Positions 52,501-60,691 of a stretch of DNA of 64,000 nucleotides are shown here, one piece after another; positions within the stretch are counted from its first letter, which is position 1; every line of letters begins with the position of its first letter. Origin of the DNA: Paenibacillus sediminis (lineage in GTDB: Bacteria; Bacillota; Bacilli; Paenibacillales; Paenibacillaceae). The translations under genes and the position numbers were made by a program. The notes beneath the pieces are model-generated. The model was not told the DNA's origin and did not search any database. It saw nothing but the letters and a program-made list of their open reading frames with translations. The stretch lies in the NCBI RefSeq assembly GCF_017873765.1, contig NZ_JAGGKP010000002.1, positions 62,001-126,000 on the forward strand. The letters are read 5' to 3'.

Positions 52501-52578
52501 CCTCCTTGAATATCTTTCATGTCATAAGAGTTTTCTTTAGTGTAGCTCATGTTACTCATTAGCCGATACACCTCCTTT
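52501..52578 (-). promoter_or_regulatory. Tandem in-frame ribosome binding sites of the S-layer gene
   Basis: Minus strand AAAGGAGGTG (52578-52569) precedes ATG 52559 by nine bases, and AAGGAGG (52507-52501) precedes ATG 52487 by 13. Both ATGs share the S-layer frame. Brevibacillus cell-wall protein genes are known to use a similar pair of starts. Confidence 0.65.
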
Positions 52579-52682
52579 CTCGAGTTGAGCATGTAAGCTA
52601 TAAATAATGTCTGTGATAATTCACAGAAACTTGTAACCTACAGAATAATACTTATGTAGTAGATTCCTAATTCTACCTTTGT

Positions 52683-52711
52683 ATTATACAATGAGTCTGA
52701 GGTGTCGTAAA
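52683..52711 (-). promoter_or_regulatory. S-layer gene promoter with long structured leader
   Basis: Minus strand TTTACG (52711-52706), 17 bases, TATAAT (52688-52683). The leader to ATG 52559 is about 115 bases and contains a CTGTGA-ATTA-TCACAG hairpin near 52610-52626. A weaker pair (TTGTCT, 17 bases, TATTTT) lies further upstream. The remaining gap to 52853 is very AT-rich with A- and T-tracts, and I see no gene in it. Confidence 0.6.
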
Positions 52712-52853
52712 GCTATATTTTTCTAAAAAATAGACATGTTTCATGCTTTAGACAATGTTGGGTCAGTTCTCATTGTTTTCTGTTCTACATCTTAAACGTT
52801 GAAGGTTTTAAAAAGTTGCAGATTCAGAAAAATTTTTTTAATTTTTTTTCATA

Positions 52854-52886
52854 TAAAAAACGATGCCTTAAAACACGGGCATCGTT
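52854..52886 (-). terminator. Terminator of the 113-residue protein gene
   Basis: Stem AACGATGCC / GGCATCGTT with a ten-base loop and TTTTATATG after it on the minus strand, just past the stop at 52897. Confidence 0.88.
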
Positions 52887-52896
52887 CTATTTGTTA

Positions 52897-53238
52897 TTAT
52901 CGTATTTTCATTGCCAGTTGAATGATTCTGGCTCTCATCTCTGGGTTGTTTTCTAAGTTACTGTACATTTGATCAATCGGTTGTTGATTCGTTTTGTATG
53001 TTTTGTCGTTTTTAATGGCTGTATGAGACCATTCAATAAGTTCATTTTCGGCATTCGTCAATTCGCTGTACGCATCATGAAACCCTGTCTCAAGTACTAA
53101 GCCTTCCATAACCTCTTCTGTAATTTCTGTCGTTTTACGAGTTTCTGCAATCTGTTGCTCTAGCACTTTCGCTCTATCATCAAATTTCTTCTTAGCTTTC
53201 ATGTAAACAACTTGTGCCTTAGATAAAATCGGTTTCAT
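52897..53238 (-). CDS. Small helical protein of unknown function
   Basis: 113 residues from ATG 53238 (GGGTGA upstream; the open frame to 53259 starts with TTG and is less likely). It is charged and largely helical, with a coiled-coil-like N-terminal half (AKKKFDDRAKVLEQQIAET) and no signal peptide or membrane segment. It loosely recalls YlbF/YmcA-type helical proteins, but I see no firm match. It is a single-gene unit with clear promoter and terminator. Confidence 0.7.
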   Translation of the reverse strand: MKPILSKAQVVYMKAKKKFDDRAKVLEQQIAETRKTTEITEEVMEGLVLETGFHDAYSELTNAENELIEWSHTAIKNDKTYKTNQQPIDQMYSNLENNPEMRARIIQLAMKIR

Positions 53239-53277
53239 TAGATAGCATTCACCCTTCAAAAAATTGTGTTTACCGCT

Positions 53278-53306
53278 ATTGTATCTTAAACTTTAATAAA
53301 ATTCAA
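53278..53306 (-). promoter_or_regulatory. Promoter of the 113-residue protein gene
   Basis: Minus strand TTGAAT (53306-53301), 17 bases, TACAAT (53283-53278), 40 bases before the ATG. Confidence 0.65.
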
Positions 53307-53404
53307 AATACTTACATAAATAATATCTTAAATATTCACATCATTAATAGTAGAAAAGACTTCTATTTTAATGTTCAACTACCAAACCATTCTTGAATCA
53401 AATC

Positions 53405-53444
53405 AAAGACCTGTCTACGAAATTCACTCGGTAGACAGGTCTTT
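53405..53444 (-). terminator. Terminator of the 1317-residue SLH gene
   Basis: Perfect 14-base-pair stem AAAGACCTGTCTAC / GTAGACAGGTCTTT with a 12-base loop; the T run after it is short (GATTTGATT). Confidence 0.8.
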
Positions 53445-53450
53445 CAAATG

Positions 53451-56400
53451 TTAGCTCAAGTTTTTAGGGAATATCTTCGTACTCTTCTTAAGCAGTTCTA
53501 CCGCGATTTTACCCGCTTCTGCTCGAGTAAGTATGCCTTTTGGATTAAAGCTGTATACAGGCTTCTTCTGTCCAGGAAGAGTAGTCGGACTGCCTTCCAT
53601 AATCTTAGCTTTTGATACAGCGTCGATCGCTGGAAGTGAGTAGTAGTCCATACTGCCTGAGTCCGTAAATGCCTTCGCTAGGTTAGATTGAAGTTTACTG
53701 TCATTGTTGGCCATCTTTAATTTGAGAGCTCGAGCAATCATGACAGCTGCCTGTTCACGAGTGACTGGTTGATCAGTTCCGAAGAAACCATCGCTCAGAC
53801 CTGTTACAATACCTGCTCTCGCTGCAGTCTCAATATGCTCGAAATCCCATGTTCCTGAACGTGCTCCTGGAACGACATCCGTAAAGGTCGTGTCGTTACC
53901 GTTGTAATTAAGCGGGATATTCAAACCTTTAACAAGCAACGTTGCAAATTCACCGCGGGTTGTCACATCGTCAGCACCAAATGCATCGAACTTAAGGTTG
54001 TTCATAATGCCTTTGGAATATAGACCATTCAGATAGTTACGAGCCCAAGGGTGATTCGTAATGTCTGCAAAACCTCTGCGCAGTTTCATTACTGTATAAT
54101 AACCGAACTCATCAAACGGAACTGAAATCGTATGATTCTTCGTATCAACTTCACCGCCGACATTTTCCCAAGAACCATTGTCTGTATAACGGAAAACAGT
54201 GACTGTAGAACCTACTTCATCGACAACGCTTGGATCAAATTTCAGTTTCAGCGTACCCCGTTTGGATGGTACCAACTTGCGATCAAGCGGCATTTCCGTG
54301 AAATTGCCTTCGATCGAGTAAGGAGCTAGACCGTTGGTAGATGGCTTGTACGAGACCGTACCTTTATTGCCTTGTTCGCCAACACCCCCATTGATCCAAT
54401 AAATATCGGATACTCGGCTAAAGTTATTCGTTGACGCCGTCGAATTGAAACGTTGTACTAAATAATCAGGAATAATGATCGTGCTTGCTCCGCCCGTTGT
54501 ACGAGCATCTGGATTTACGTTAATCACATTTCCATAATCGTTCTTTCTTTCCACTACTCCATCTAATGGGTCAGCGATTCCGAATAATATCTTATTATCA
54601 GGATAGAACTTCGTTGTATTTCCAGTGAGTACATTTGCGCTTTGCAGTACAGTTCCTTTCGGGAATGATAATTCAAGACCCTTGTTAAATACACTGTATT
54701 TCGTACTTGGTTTTTCTGCCATGAACTGAGAATCAATAGCGACCTCACTCGCATAATAAACGCTAACCGTGTCACTCAGCTTCGTATCTTGACGAACAAT
54801 TTCAATTTTAATTGGCGTCCATTTATCAGGCTTCAAACCTACAAAATCATAAACGAAACGATTGTTCATATCTGGACGTTTCGTTGCCGGCTGTTTATTA
54901 ACAGTAACTTGTGTAGCACCTTCTGCTTCAATGTCGAAGCGAACGAAGTTTTTGTTCACAATAATTTGATTTCCTACTGTTGGCTGTGGTGACAAAATAC
55001 GATAAGGAGACACTTCACGTACGATTTCCAAACGTTGGTTCGTACGAGCACCGGTGCTATTTACTAGTTCGAGATTATACACATGGCTGCCTGGAGCAGC
55101 AAATGGGATATCTCTAATACGCAAGATGAAGTCCTTTTGATCACCAACAAAATCATAATAATAGGTTGTACCTTGGAAAGTGAAAGTACCGTTAAGAATA
55201 AACTGCCTTGTCCCTGCTGCCAAATTAATTGGCGAACCTGTAGATGTGAAGAACAGCTGCGTACCTAAATTCAAATTGATCGTTGATGCTCCGCCGCCGC
55301 GCAATACGAGATCGTACGATTTTTCACTCGTCACATATTTATCCGTTTTATATATGAATTCAGGCGTAACCGCAAAAATATTAGCAAGCTTCGCAGCAGG
55401 GTAGCTTACAGGATCTCCTGGATCTGCGTCAACAAATGGTTCACGCGTTGGACTAGCTAATACAGGCATGAAATTCGTTATATTGGACACATTCGTATCG
55501 ATGATGTAAATACGAATTTCTTTGCGAACTTGTCTGACATTGCCGGCTCCGTCCATTGAATCTCCTGTAAATACAATGCGATTCTCACCAAACACAAGTG
55601 GTCCAGACGCACTAATATTCAAATCCAGGTCGAAATCCGGAGTAGCGGTTGTGATAGAACCTAGAATAGTATCCGGTCCATCAGTACCATTTACTAGCTT
55701 ACTGCCATCAATGCCATTGATAAAATATTGTGCATTTGAGATGTTTTCAAACCCAATATATTTACCTGTAATTTTTAACGAGTTCGTATTTCGTGAGTCG
55801 AAAGTATAAGTCTGTCCATCGTAAAGATTAGCGACATAAATATAGTTTTTAGATACATACGATATGTCAGCATTATATGATGATGTTGAGCCCGAATAAT
55901 GGAAACGAACCTTCTGTTGACCATTAGAGAAGCCCGTAACTTGATAAACCTGTTGATTACCGACCGTTGCAACTAATGTTAAAGTCAAGGCTTTAGTTCC
56001 TAGCGGCAAATAATCAGCCATCAATGCTGTTGTAGGAGCTTTATCTGCAGTAGCTAAAATGTAAAAATCTGCTTTATCAACTTCTGCACCATCAAGCGGT
56101 ACTTGTGTCACTGTCGCAAGATTGTTATTTGAAACAGGGTCATAATCAGGCAAATACTTCATATCTGTAATTTGTGTTTCACCCGGCAAATATTTGAATG
56201 CTCCGTTATATGCAGAGCTAATGATGCTTCCGTAAGTAATCGTGACATCTGCCCTTTGACTTGATAATAAAGTCCCTGAAACTGGATCTGTCTGGAGATT
56301 ATACGGTGCTGTTATTAAAGTTACTAGTCGGTAGGCCGGCGTAATCCCATCAGCACCCGGAATAATAACCTCATCCGCTGCTCCACCAATCGTAACACCA

Positions 56401-57404
56401 TCTGCTTTCAAGATATTAAAGCCCACAGTCGTTCCGTTCACAGTGACCACGCCATCTGTTGCCACTGGATTTGCTCCATAAGGAACAAGCACTTGCATCT
56501 TAATTTGCGCAGTTGTATTACCTGAGTTATCTGTTACAGTTGCTGTTTTATCCAGTATTGGATAATTAGCAGAGTTATACACCAAATCCATACTCGTAAA
56601 TGGTTTATTTTTATCAAAATAATACACAGCTCGTTGTATGGTGATCGAATCCGACGCATTCTGTGCCACAATCGTTAAATTGTTCAGGCCAGAGGACAAA
56701 TTCAATGCAGGTGTAAAGAATGTGCCGTCTGTCAACAATGAAGACAAAATTGGAGTTCCACCGTTGATGGATACGGTCACCTTGGTTGAATTTAAAGCTT
56801 GTCCTTGTAAAGTAATGGATTGTTTATCAACGACAACTTGCGTTCCTTCATTCAAGTTTACCGCGCCTGATCCACTGCCAAAGACTTTTAGATTTTGAAC
56901 ATATGGAACTTTGTCATACAATACATAAAATACGTCCGAGCGTTCAACACCGCCCTGCATACCCGAAAATGTAATTTTGTTAAAACCAGAGAACAATTGC
57001 AAATTGCTAGCGATAAACTTATTCGCATTATTAGGGTCTGCTACGACAATTCCTGTTGTAAAATGAGTGCTGTCCGTTACCCAATTGACTCCAGTAGGAA
57101 TCGCAGGTACAGAACTGAGCTGTTCAATTTTGACCTTCATCGTATCTTTGGCAACATATGAATACGCACCTGTAATCGTTAGCCCAGGGTTGTTCGTCGT
57201 ATACACATTGCTTCTAGTTATTTGATTCGCTCCAGCTGCTGCATCAGTGGATAACAACGCAGTACTACGGATTGCTGTAATATCCGGAATAAAATAGGTT
57301 GCAGCTGATGCCGCGTTCGCTTGCCGAATAAGCCCCGCAGGGAACATCGAAATGACTAGTGTCAGTAATACAAACCATATAAATGGTCGTCTGAGACGCT
57401 GCAT
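53451..57404 (-). CDS. Large surface protein with three C-terminal SLH domains
   Basis: 1317 residues. Signal peptide about 1-32 (FIWFVLLTLVISMFPAGL, ending RQANA). A long array of beta-sandwich domains with no enzyme signature follows (about 35-1090; for example NLKVFGSGSGAVNLNEGTQ and GLNNLTIVAQNASDSITIQ). The three SLH domains (about 1110-1317) have motifs TRGE, TREQ and TRAE. AAAAGGAGAG precedes ATG 57404. It lies next to tagO, so it probably binds the polymer whose synthesis starts there. Upstream, TAAA with 16 bases to ACCGATAA weakly resembles a sigma-D promoter. Confidence 0.87.
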   Translation of the reverse strand: MQRLRRPFIWFVLLTLVISMFPAGLIRQANAASAATYFIPDITAIRSTALLSTDAAAGANQITRSNVYTTNNPGLTITGAYSYVAKDTMKVKIEQLSSVPAIPTGVNWVTDSTHFTTGIVVADPNNANKFIASNLQLFSGFNKITFSGMQGGVERSDVFYVLYDKVPYVQNLKVFGSGSGAVNLNEGTQVVVDKQSITLQGQALNSTKVTVSINGGTPILSSLLTDGTFFTPALNLSSGLNNLTIVAQNASDSITIQRAVYYFDKNKPFTSMDLVYNSANYPILDKTATVTDNSGNTTAQIKMQVLVPYGANPVATDGVVTVNGTTVGFNILKADGVTIGGAADEVIIPGADGITPAYRLVTLITAPYNLQTDPVSGTLLSSQRADVTITYGSIISSAYNGAFKYLPGETQITDMKYLPDYDPVSNNNLATVTQVPLDGAEVDKADFYILATADKAPTTALMADYLPLGTKALTLTLVATVGNQQVYQVTGFSNGQQKVRFHYSGSTSSYNADISYVSKNYIYVANLYDGQTYTFDSRNTNSLKITGKYIGFENISNAQYFINGIDGSKLVNGTDGPDTILGSITTATPDFDLDLNISASGPLVFGENRIVFTGDSMDGAGNVRQVRKEIRIYIIDTNVSNITNFMPVLASPTREPFVDADPGDPVSYPAAKLANIFAVTPEFIYKTDKYVTSEKSYDLVLRGGGASTINLNLGTQLFFTSTGSPINLAAGTRQFILNGTFTFQGTTYYYDFVGDQKDFILRIRDIPFAAPGSHVYNLELVNSTGARTNQRLEIVREVSPYRILSPQPTVGNQIIVNKNFVRFDIEAEGATQVTVNKQPATKRPDMNNRFVYDFVGLKPDKWTPIKIEIVRQDTKLSDTVSVYYASEVAIDSQFMAEKPSTKYSVFNKGLELSFPKGTVLQSANVLTGNTTKFYPDNKILFGIADPLDGVVERKNDYGNVINVNPDARTTGGASTIIIPDYLVQRFNSTASTNNFSRVSDIYWINGGVGEQGNKGTVSYKPSTNGLAPYSIEGNFTEMPLDRKLVPSKRGTLKLKFDPSVVDEVGSTVTVFRYTDNGSWENVGGEVDTKNHTISVPFDEFGYYTVMKLRRGFADITNHPWARNYLNGLYSKGIMNNLKFDAFGADDVTTRGEFATLLVKGLNIPLNYNGNDTTFTDVVPGARSGTWDFEHIETAARAGIVTGLSDGFFGTDQPVTREQAAVMIARALKLKMANNDSKLQSNLAKAFTDSGSMDYYSLPAIDAVSKAKIMEGSPTTLPGQKKPVYSFNPKGILTRAEAGKIAVELLKKSTKIFPKNLS

Positions 57405-57485
57405 ATTATGAATCTCTCCTTTTCGCCATGTAGTCTATTATCTCTTTTATCGGTCATGAACCTACAAAATTTTAGTAAATCCGCA

Positions 57486-57520
57486 CAAAAAAACCTTATT
57501 CCTGACACGGAATAAGGTTT
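57486..57520 (-). terminator. Terminator of tagO
   Basis: Twelve-base-pair stem AAACCTTATTCC / GGAATAAGGTTT, six-base loop, TTTTGTG on the minus strand. Confidence 0.9.
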
Positions 57521-57560
57521 GGGTTACATATATAAAATTAATAATAGCTTAGAAAATGAC

Positions 57561-58688
57561 TTAGGATTTCGATCTCGTCTCAGCGTCAGTCTTCATCCGA
57601 AAACGTGCTAGAAGATCGAGAACAGGACGTCTTGTTTTACCAATGAGTCCGATAATCTCTGCACCGATTTGCATGAAGAACATCATAATACAAATAACGA
57701 CAAAGGTTACCCAGTTCGCTGCATACAGCGCAGCTGATGATTGAATAACAGCAAGCACTCCGAAGAATGCTGCGATTCCGTAGATAATGAGTACTGTCTG
57801 ACGATGGCTGAATCCAATTTCACGCAAGCGGTGATGCAAATGCCCTTTGTCTGGAGAGAAGATTGGTTTCTTCTGCATCCAGCGGCGAACAATCGCAAAG
57901 AATGTATCTGAGAGCGGAACTCCAATAATAATGAGCGGAGTGATCAGAGATACAATCGCAATCTGTTTGAAGCCGAGCATGGACAGCATCGCTAGCGAGA
58001 AGCCCAGGAACAGCGATCCCGAGTCACCCATAAATATTTTGGCAGGATGGAAGTTAAAGAATAAGAATCCAATGATCCCGCCGAGCAATAGTAAGCAAAG
58101 TAAAGAGATAGTGGTATTCCCCATAATGAGGGACATGACGAAAATGGTACTAACGGCAATGCCAGACACTCCAGCAGCCAGTCCGTCTAATCCGTCAATT
58201 AAGTTAATTGCGTTCGTCACCCCAACGATCCAAAGAATCGTAAGCGGAATGGCGATCCAATTTTCAAGTGAAGAATAATTGTTCTGGAACGGAATATTTA
58301 CAAAAACAACTTTAATATCATATCCAAAAACGACGATGCACGCCGCTGCAATTTGCATCACAAATTTCAATTTAGCAGAAAGCTGAAACCGGTCGTCCAG
58401 CGCACCGAGAAGCATAATCATAGAACCGCCAACGACAAATGCTTTAATGAAGTTAGTGTCCCGCGCCGAGAATACGTCCGGAATGAAGGGTAGAATCATA
58501 ACGAGTGAAATCATAAACGCCAAATAAATCGCTAGTCCGCCCAGCCTTGGCATAATTCTCGTGTGTACTTTTCGGGCATTCGGCACATCGACAGCACCTA
58601 TTTTCACAGCAAACATCTTCACTGCAGGTGTCAATGATAATGCCAACGCTAAAGCGATTATAAATCCAACGATATAGATTGGTAACAT
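57561..58688 (-). CDS. tagO: Undecaprenyl-phosphate N-acetylglucosaminyl-1-phosphate transferase
   Basis: Integral membrane enzyme that starts wall-polymer synthesis by moving GlcNAc-1-phosphate onto undecaprenyl phosphate. About 375 residues with ten or so membrane helices. Family motifs: GAVDVPNARKVHTRIMPRLGG near residue 35, GALDDRF near 93, NAINLIDGLDGLAAG near 157 (aspartate-rich active site), FMGDSGSLFLGF near 213, and DKGHLHHRL near 280. The start at ATG 58688 (GGGGG upstream) or TTG 58700 is not settled. Also called WecA in other settings. Confidence 0.93.
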   Translation of the reverse strand: MLPIYIVGFIIALALALSLTPAVKMFAVKIGAVDVPNARKVHTRIMPRLGGLAIYLAFMISLVMILPFIPDVFSARDTNFIKAFVVGGSMIMLLGALDDRFQLSAKLKFVMQIAAACIVVFGYDIKVVFVNIPFQNNYSSLENWIAIPLTILWIVGVTNAINLIDGLDGLAAGVSGIAVSTIFVMSLIMGNTTISLLCLLLLGGIIGFLFFNFHPAKIFMGDSGSLFLGFSLAMLSMLGFKQIAIVSLITPLIIIGVPLSDTFFAIVRRWMQKKPIFSPDKGHLHHRLREIGFSHRQTVLIIYGIAAFFGVLAVIQSSAALYAANWVTFVVICIMMFFMQIGAEIIGLIGKTRRPVLDLLARFRMKTDAETRSKS

Positions 58689-58724
58689 GTTATTGTTCAA
58701 CCCCCATTTTTTCTACCGCATTGA

Positions 58725-58753
58725 ATTATACTCCGTTCGAAAATAATTACAAA
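58725..58753 (-). promoter_or_regulatory. tagO promoter
   Basis: Minus strand TTTGTA (58753-58748), 17 bases, perfect TATAAT (58730-58725), about 40 bases before the gene. Confidence 0.6.
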
Positions 58754-58804
58754 CCCCGTATACAAGCAATTTCTTAATATTTTCATGCGAATTTCATCTT
58801 TTTC

Positions 58805-59560
58805 TTATCGTTTTGTCACTTTTTCTTTCTCACGAAGTACTTTCATAGCAAATTTCGGCAGCGCAAGCATTCTTTTGTATCTCGTAGGTTCGCGCAGCAG
58901 TCTGAACAACCATTCCATGCGCATTTGTTGCATCCATTTCGGAGCCCTTTTGCTCTTACCCGAGATGACATCAAAGCTTCCGCCAACACCCATGACAACC
59001 GGTACACCAAGCTGTTCTTTATAGCGAGCGATCCATGGCTCTTGAGTCGAGACCGAGCGAGCTACAAATAAGATGTCAGGCGCAGCCGCTCGAATGTCTT
59101 CAATGACAGCTTGATCTTCTTCTGGTCCAAAATAACCGTCGCGGTATCCTACAATATGCACCCCTGGATATTCCAATCCCAATCTGCGTACGGTTTCCTG
59201 AATAACTTCACTCGTCGATCCGAGAAGATACACTTTCCAATGATAGCTTTCTCCTACTTTCATCAGTTCATGTAACAGGTCATAACCAGCTACTCTTTCT
59301 GCTACGGGTTCGCCTACATAGCTGGCAGCCCATACGACACCTGCCCCATCAGGGACGACGAGATCTGCACTTTTCATGACGGACATATATTCAGGGTTCT
59401 CCAAGGCTGTCATCACCATAATCGGATTCCCCGTAATAATTTGATGCGGCTTCCCGGATTTCACCATTTCCGTTACATAAGCAACAGTATCGGTCATTCC
59501 GAGCTTACTAAAAGGAATACCATAAATAGACACGGTCGGCACTTGACCTAACTGATTCAC
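58805..59560 (-). CDS. tagA: WecG/TagA/CpsF-family N-acetylmannosaminyltransferase
   Basis: 251 residues. Adds ManNAc to the lipid-linked GlcNAc made by TagO. Family signatures: HQIITGNPIMVMTALENPEY near residue 38, VVPDGAGVVWAA near 68 (catalytic Asp region), YLLGSTSEVI near 111 and VMGVGGSFDVISGKSKRAP near 205. The start is GTG 59560 behind AAAGGATGAG. It lies six bases after csaB. Confidence 0.9.
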   Translation of the reverse strand: MNQLGQVPTVSIYGIPFSKLGMTDTVAYVTEMVKSGKPHQIITGNPIMVMTALENPEYMSVMKSADLVVPDGAGVVWAASYVGEPVAERVAGYDLLHELMKVGESYHWKVYLLGSTSEVIQETVRRLGLEYPGVHIVGYRDGYFGPEEDQAVIEDIRAAAPDILFVARSVSTQEPWIARYKEQLGVPVVMGVGGSFDVISGKSKRAPKWMQQMRMEWLFRLLREPTRYKRMLALPKFAMKVLREKEKVTKR

Positions 59561-59566
59561 AAGTTC

Positions 59567-60691
59567 TCATCCTTTACGTAAATAATCAATGATGTGCTCA
59601 GCTGGCAGCTGAGCTTCACGTTTCAAACGAGCAATACTGTCCTCGTGTGCTGTACGCCAATCATCACCATGTTCAAGCAGCTTCTCCAGTTCGGTAGCAA
59701 TAGCGCCCCCTGACAATTGTTCAGTCGTACCAACAGGCTTGCTGTCAATCCGATGAAGGAAATGATCGATTTTCGGATCATATGAAATGCCGAGCAGCGG
59801 CACCTGCCTAGATGCTGCATAAATTAAACTGTGCAGTCTCATTCCGATGACGGCCTGACACTGGCTCACTTCGCGAAGCATTTCCTGCGGATGCAAAGCA
59901 TCTTGACAGATGCTCACTTTGCTTCCGCTACTCTCCACTTCTTGTATCTTGTCCATAATGTATCGTGACGCCTCTTCATCCGCTGGCAAATGAAAAGGAA
60001 GAAAGCGCAAGTGAACATTTCTCCGCTCTGCCAGCTGTTTCAACCCCTGAGCAATACTGTCCAGTTCTCTGCGCTCCTTATTCCAGAAGCGAACCGAAAT
60101 ACCAATCCGAGGGAGATCATCGTCTGCAGCAGTATGACTGCGATCATTCTCTGGCAACGGAAGACCCATTACGGGGTCAGGCACAACCTGTACCTTCTTC
60201 GGATCAAGGCCCATCGAATGCAGCAGCTCAGCTGATTGTTCATCACGTACAGAAATATAGGCACACTTCTTAAATACCGATTTAATCAATGGATGAAAAA
60301 GTTTACGGTTCACCGGCCCAATGCCTTGAGCATATATAAAGGTCGGTTTACGCATCCACTGTGCTAATTTCAAAATCGCTAAATAATAAGGTATCGTCTT
60401 CGCACTCGTCACGTCCTGCAGCAAGCTGCCGCCGCCGCTAATGAGCCCGTCGCTCTCCTTAAGAGCTTGTCTCACTTCGCCGAGCTTCATGCGGTGAACG
60501 GCACGCACGCCATAGACTGAGCTTGTCCATTCTGGGTCAATGGAAAGCACTATTGGCTCCACTTTAACTCCGGCTTGTCTACCCTGTTCTTCGAGTGCAG
60601 TCAGAATCGATTTCAGGACAGCTTCATCTCCGCTGTTCTTAAATCCATAATAACCGGATATGACTATGGTTTGAGAAGTCGTGGAGACCAT
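59567..60691 (-). CDS. csaB: Polysaccharide pyruvyl transferase CsaB
   Basis: 374 residues. Adds a pyruvate ketal to the secondary cell wall polymer; SLH domains bind that pyruvylated sugar. Family features: ISGYYGFKNSGDEAVLKSIL near the N-terminus, ISGGGSLLQDVTS near 90, IGISVRFWNKE near 200 and the C-terminal IGMRLHSLIYAASRQVPLLG near 285. ATG 60691 has AAAGGTG nine bases upstream and is preferred to GTG 60703. The start overlaps the preceding DUF5693 gene by 28 bases. Confidence 0.93.
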   Translation of the reverse strand: MVSTTSQTIVISGYYGFKNSGDEAVLKSILTALEEQGRQAGVKVEPIVLSIDPEWTSSVYGVRAVHRMKLGEVRQALKESDGLISGGGSLLQDVTSAKTIPYYLAILKLAQWMRKPTFIYAQGIGPVNRKLFHPLIKSVFKKCAYISVRDEQSAELLHSMGLDPKKVQVVPDPVMGLPLPENDRSHTAADDDLPRIGISVRFWNKERRELDSIAQGLKQLAERRNVHLRFLPFHLPADEEASRYIMDKIQEVESSGSKVSICQDALHPQEMLREVSQCQAVIGMRLHSLIYAASRQVPLLGISYDPKIDHFLHRIDSKPVGTTEQLSGGAIATELEKLLEHGDDWRTAHEDSIARLKREAQLPAEHIIDYLRKG

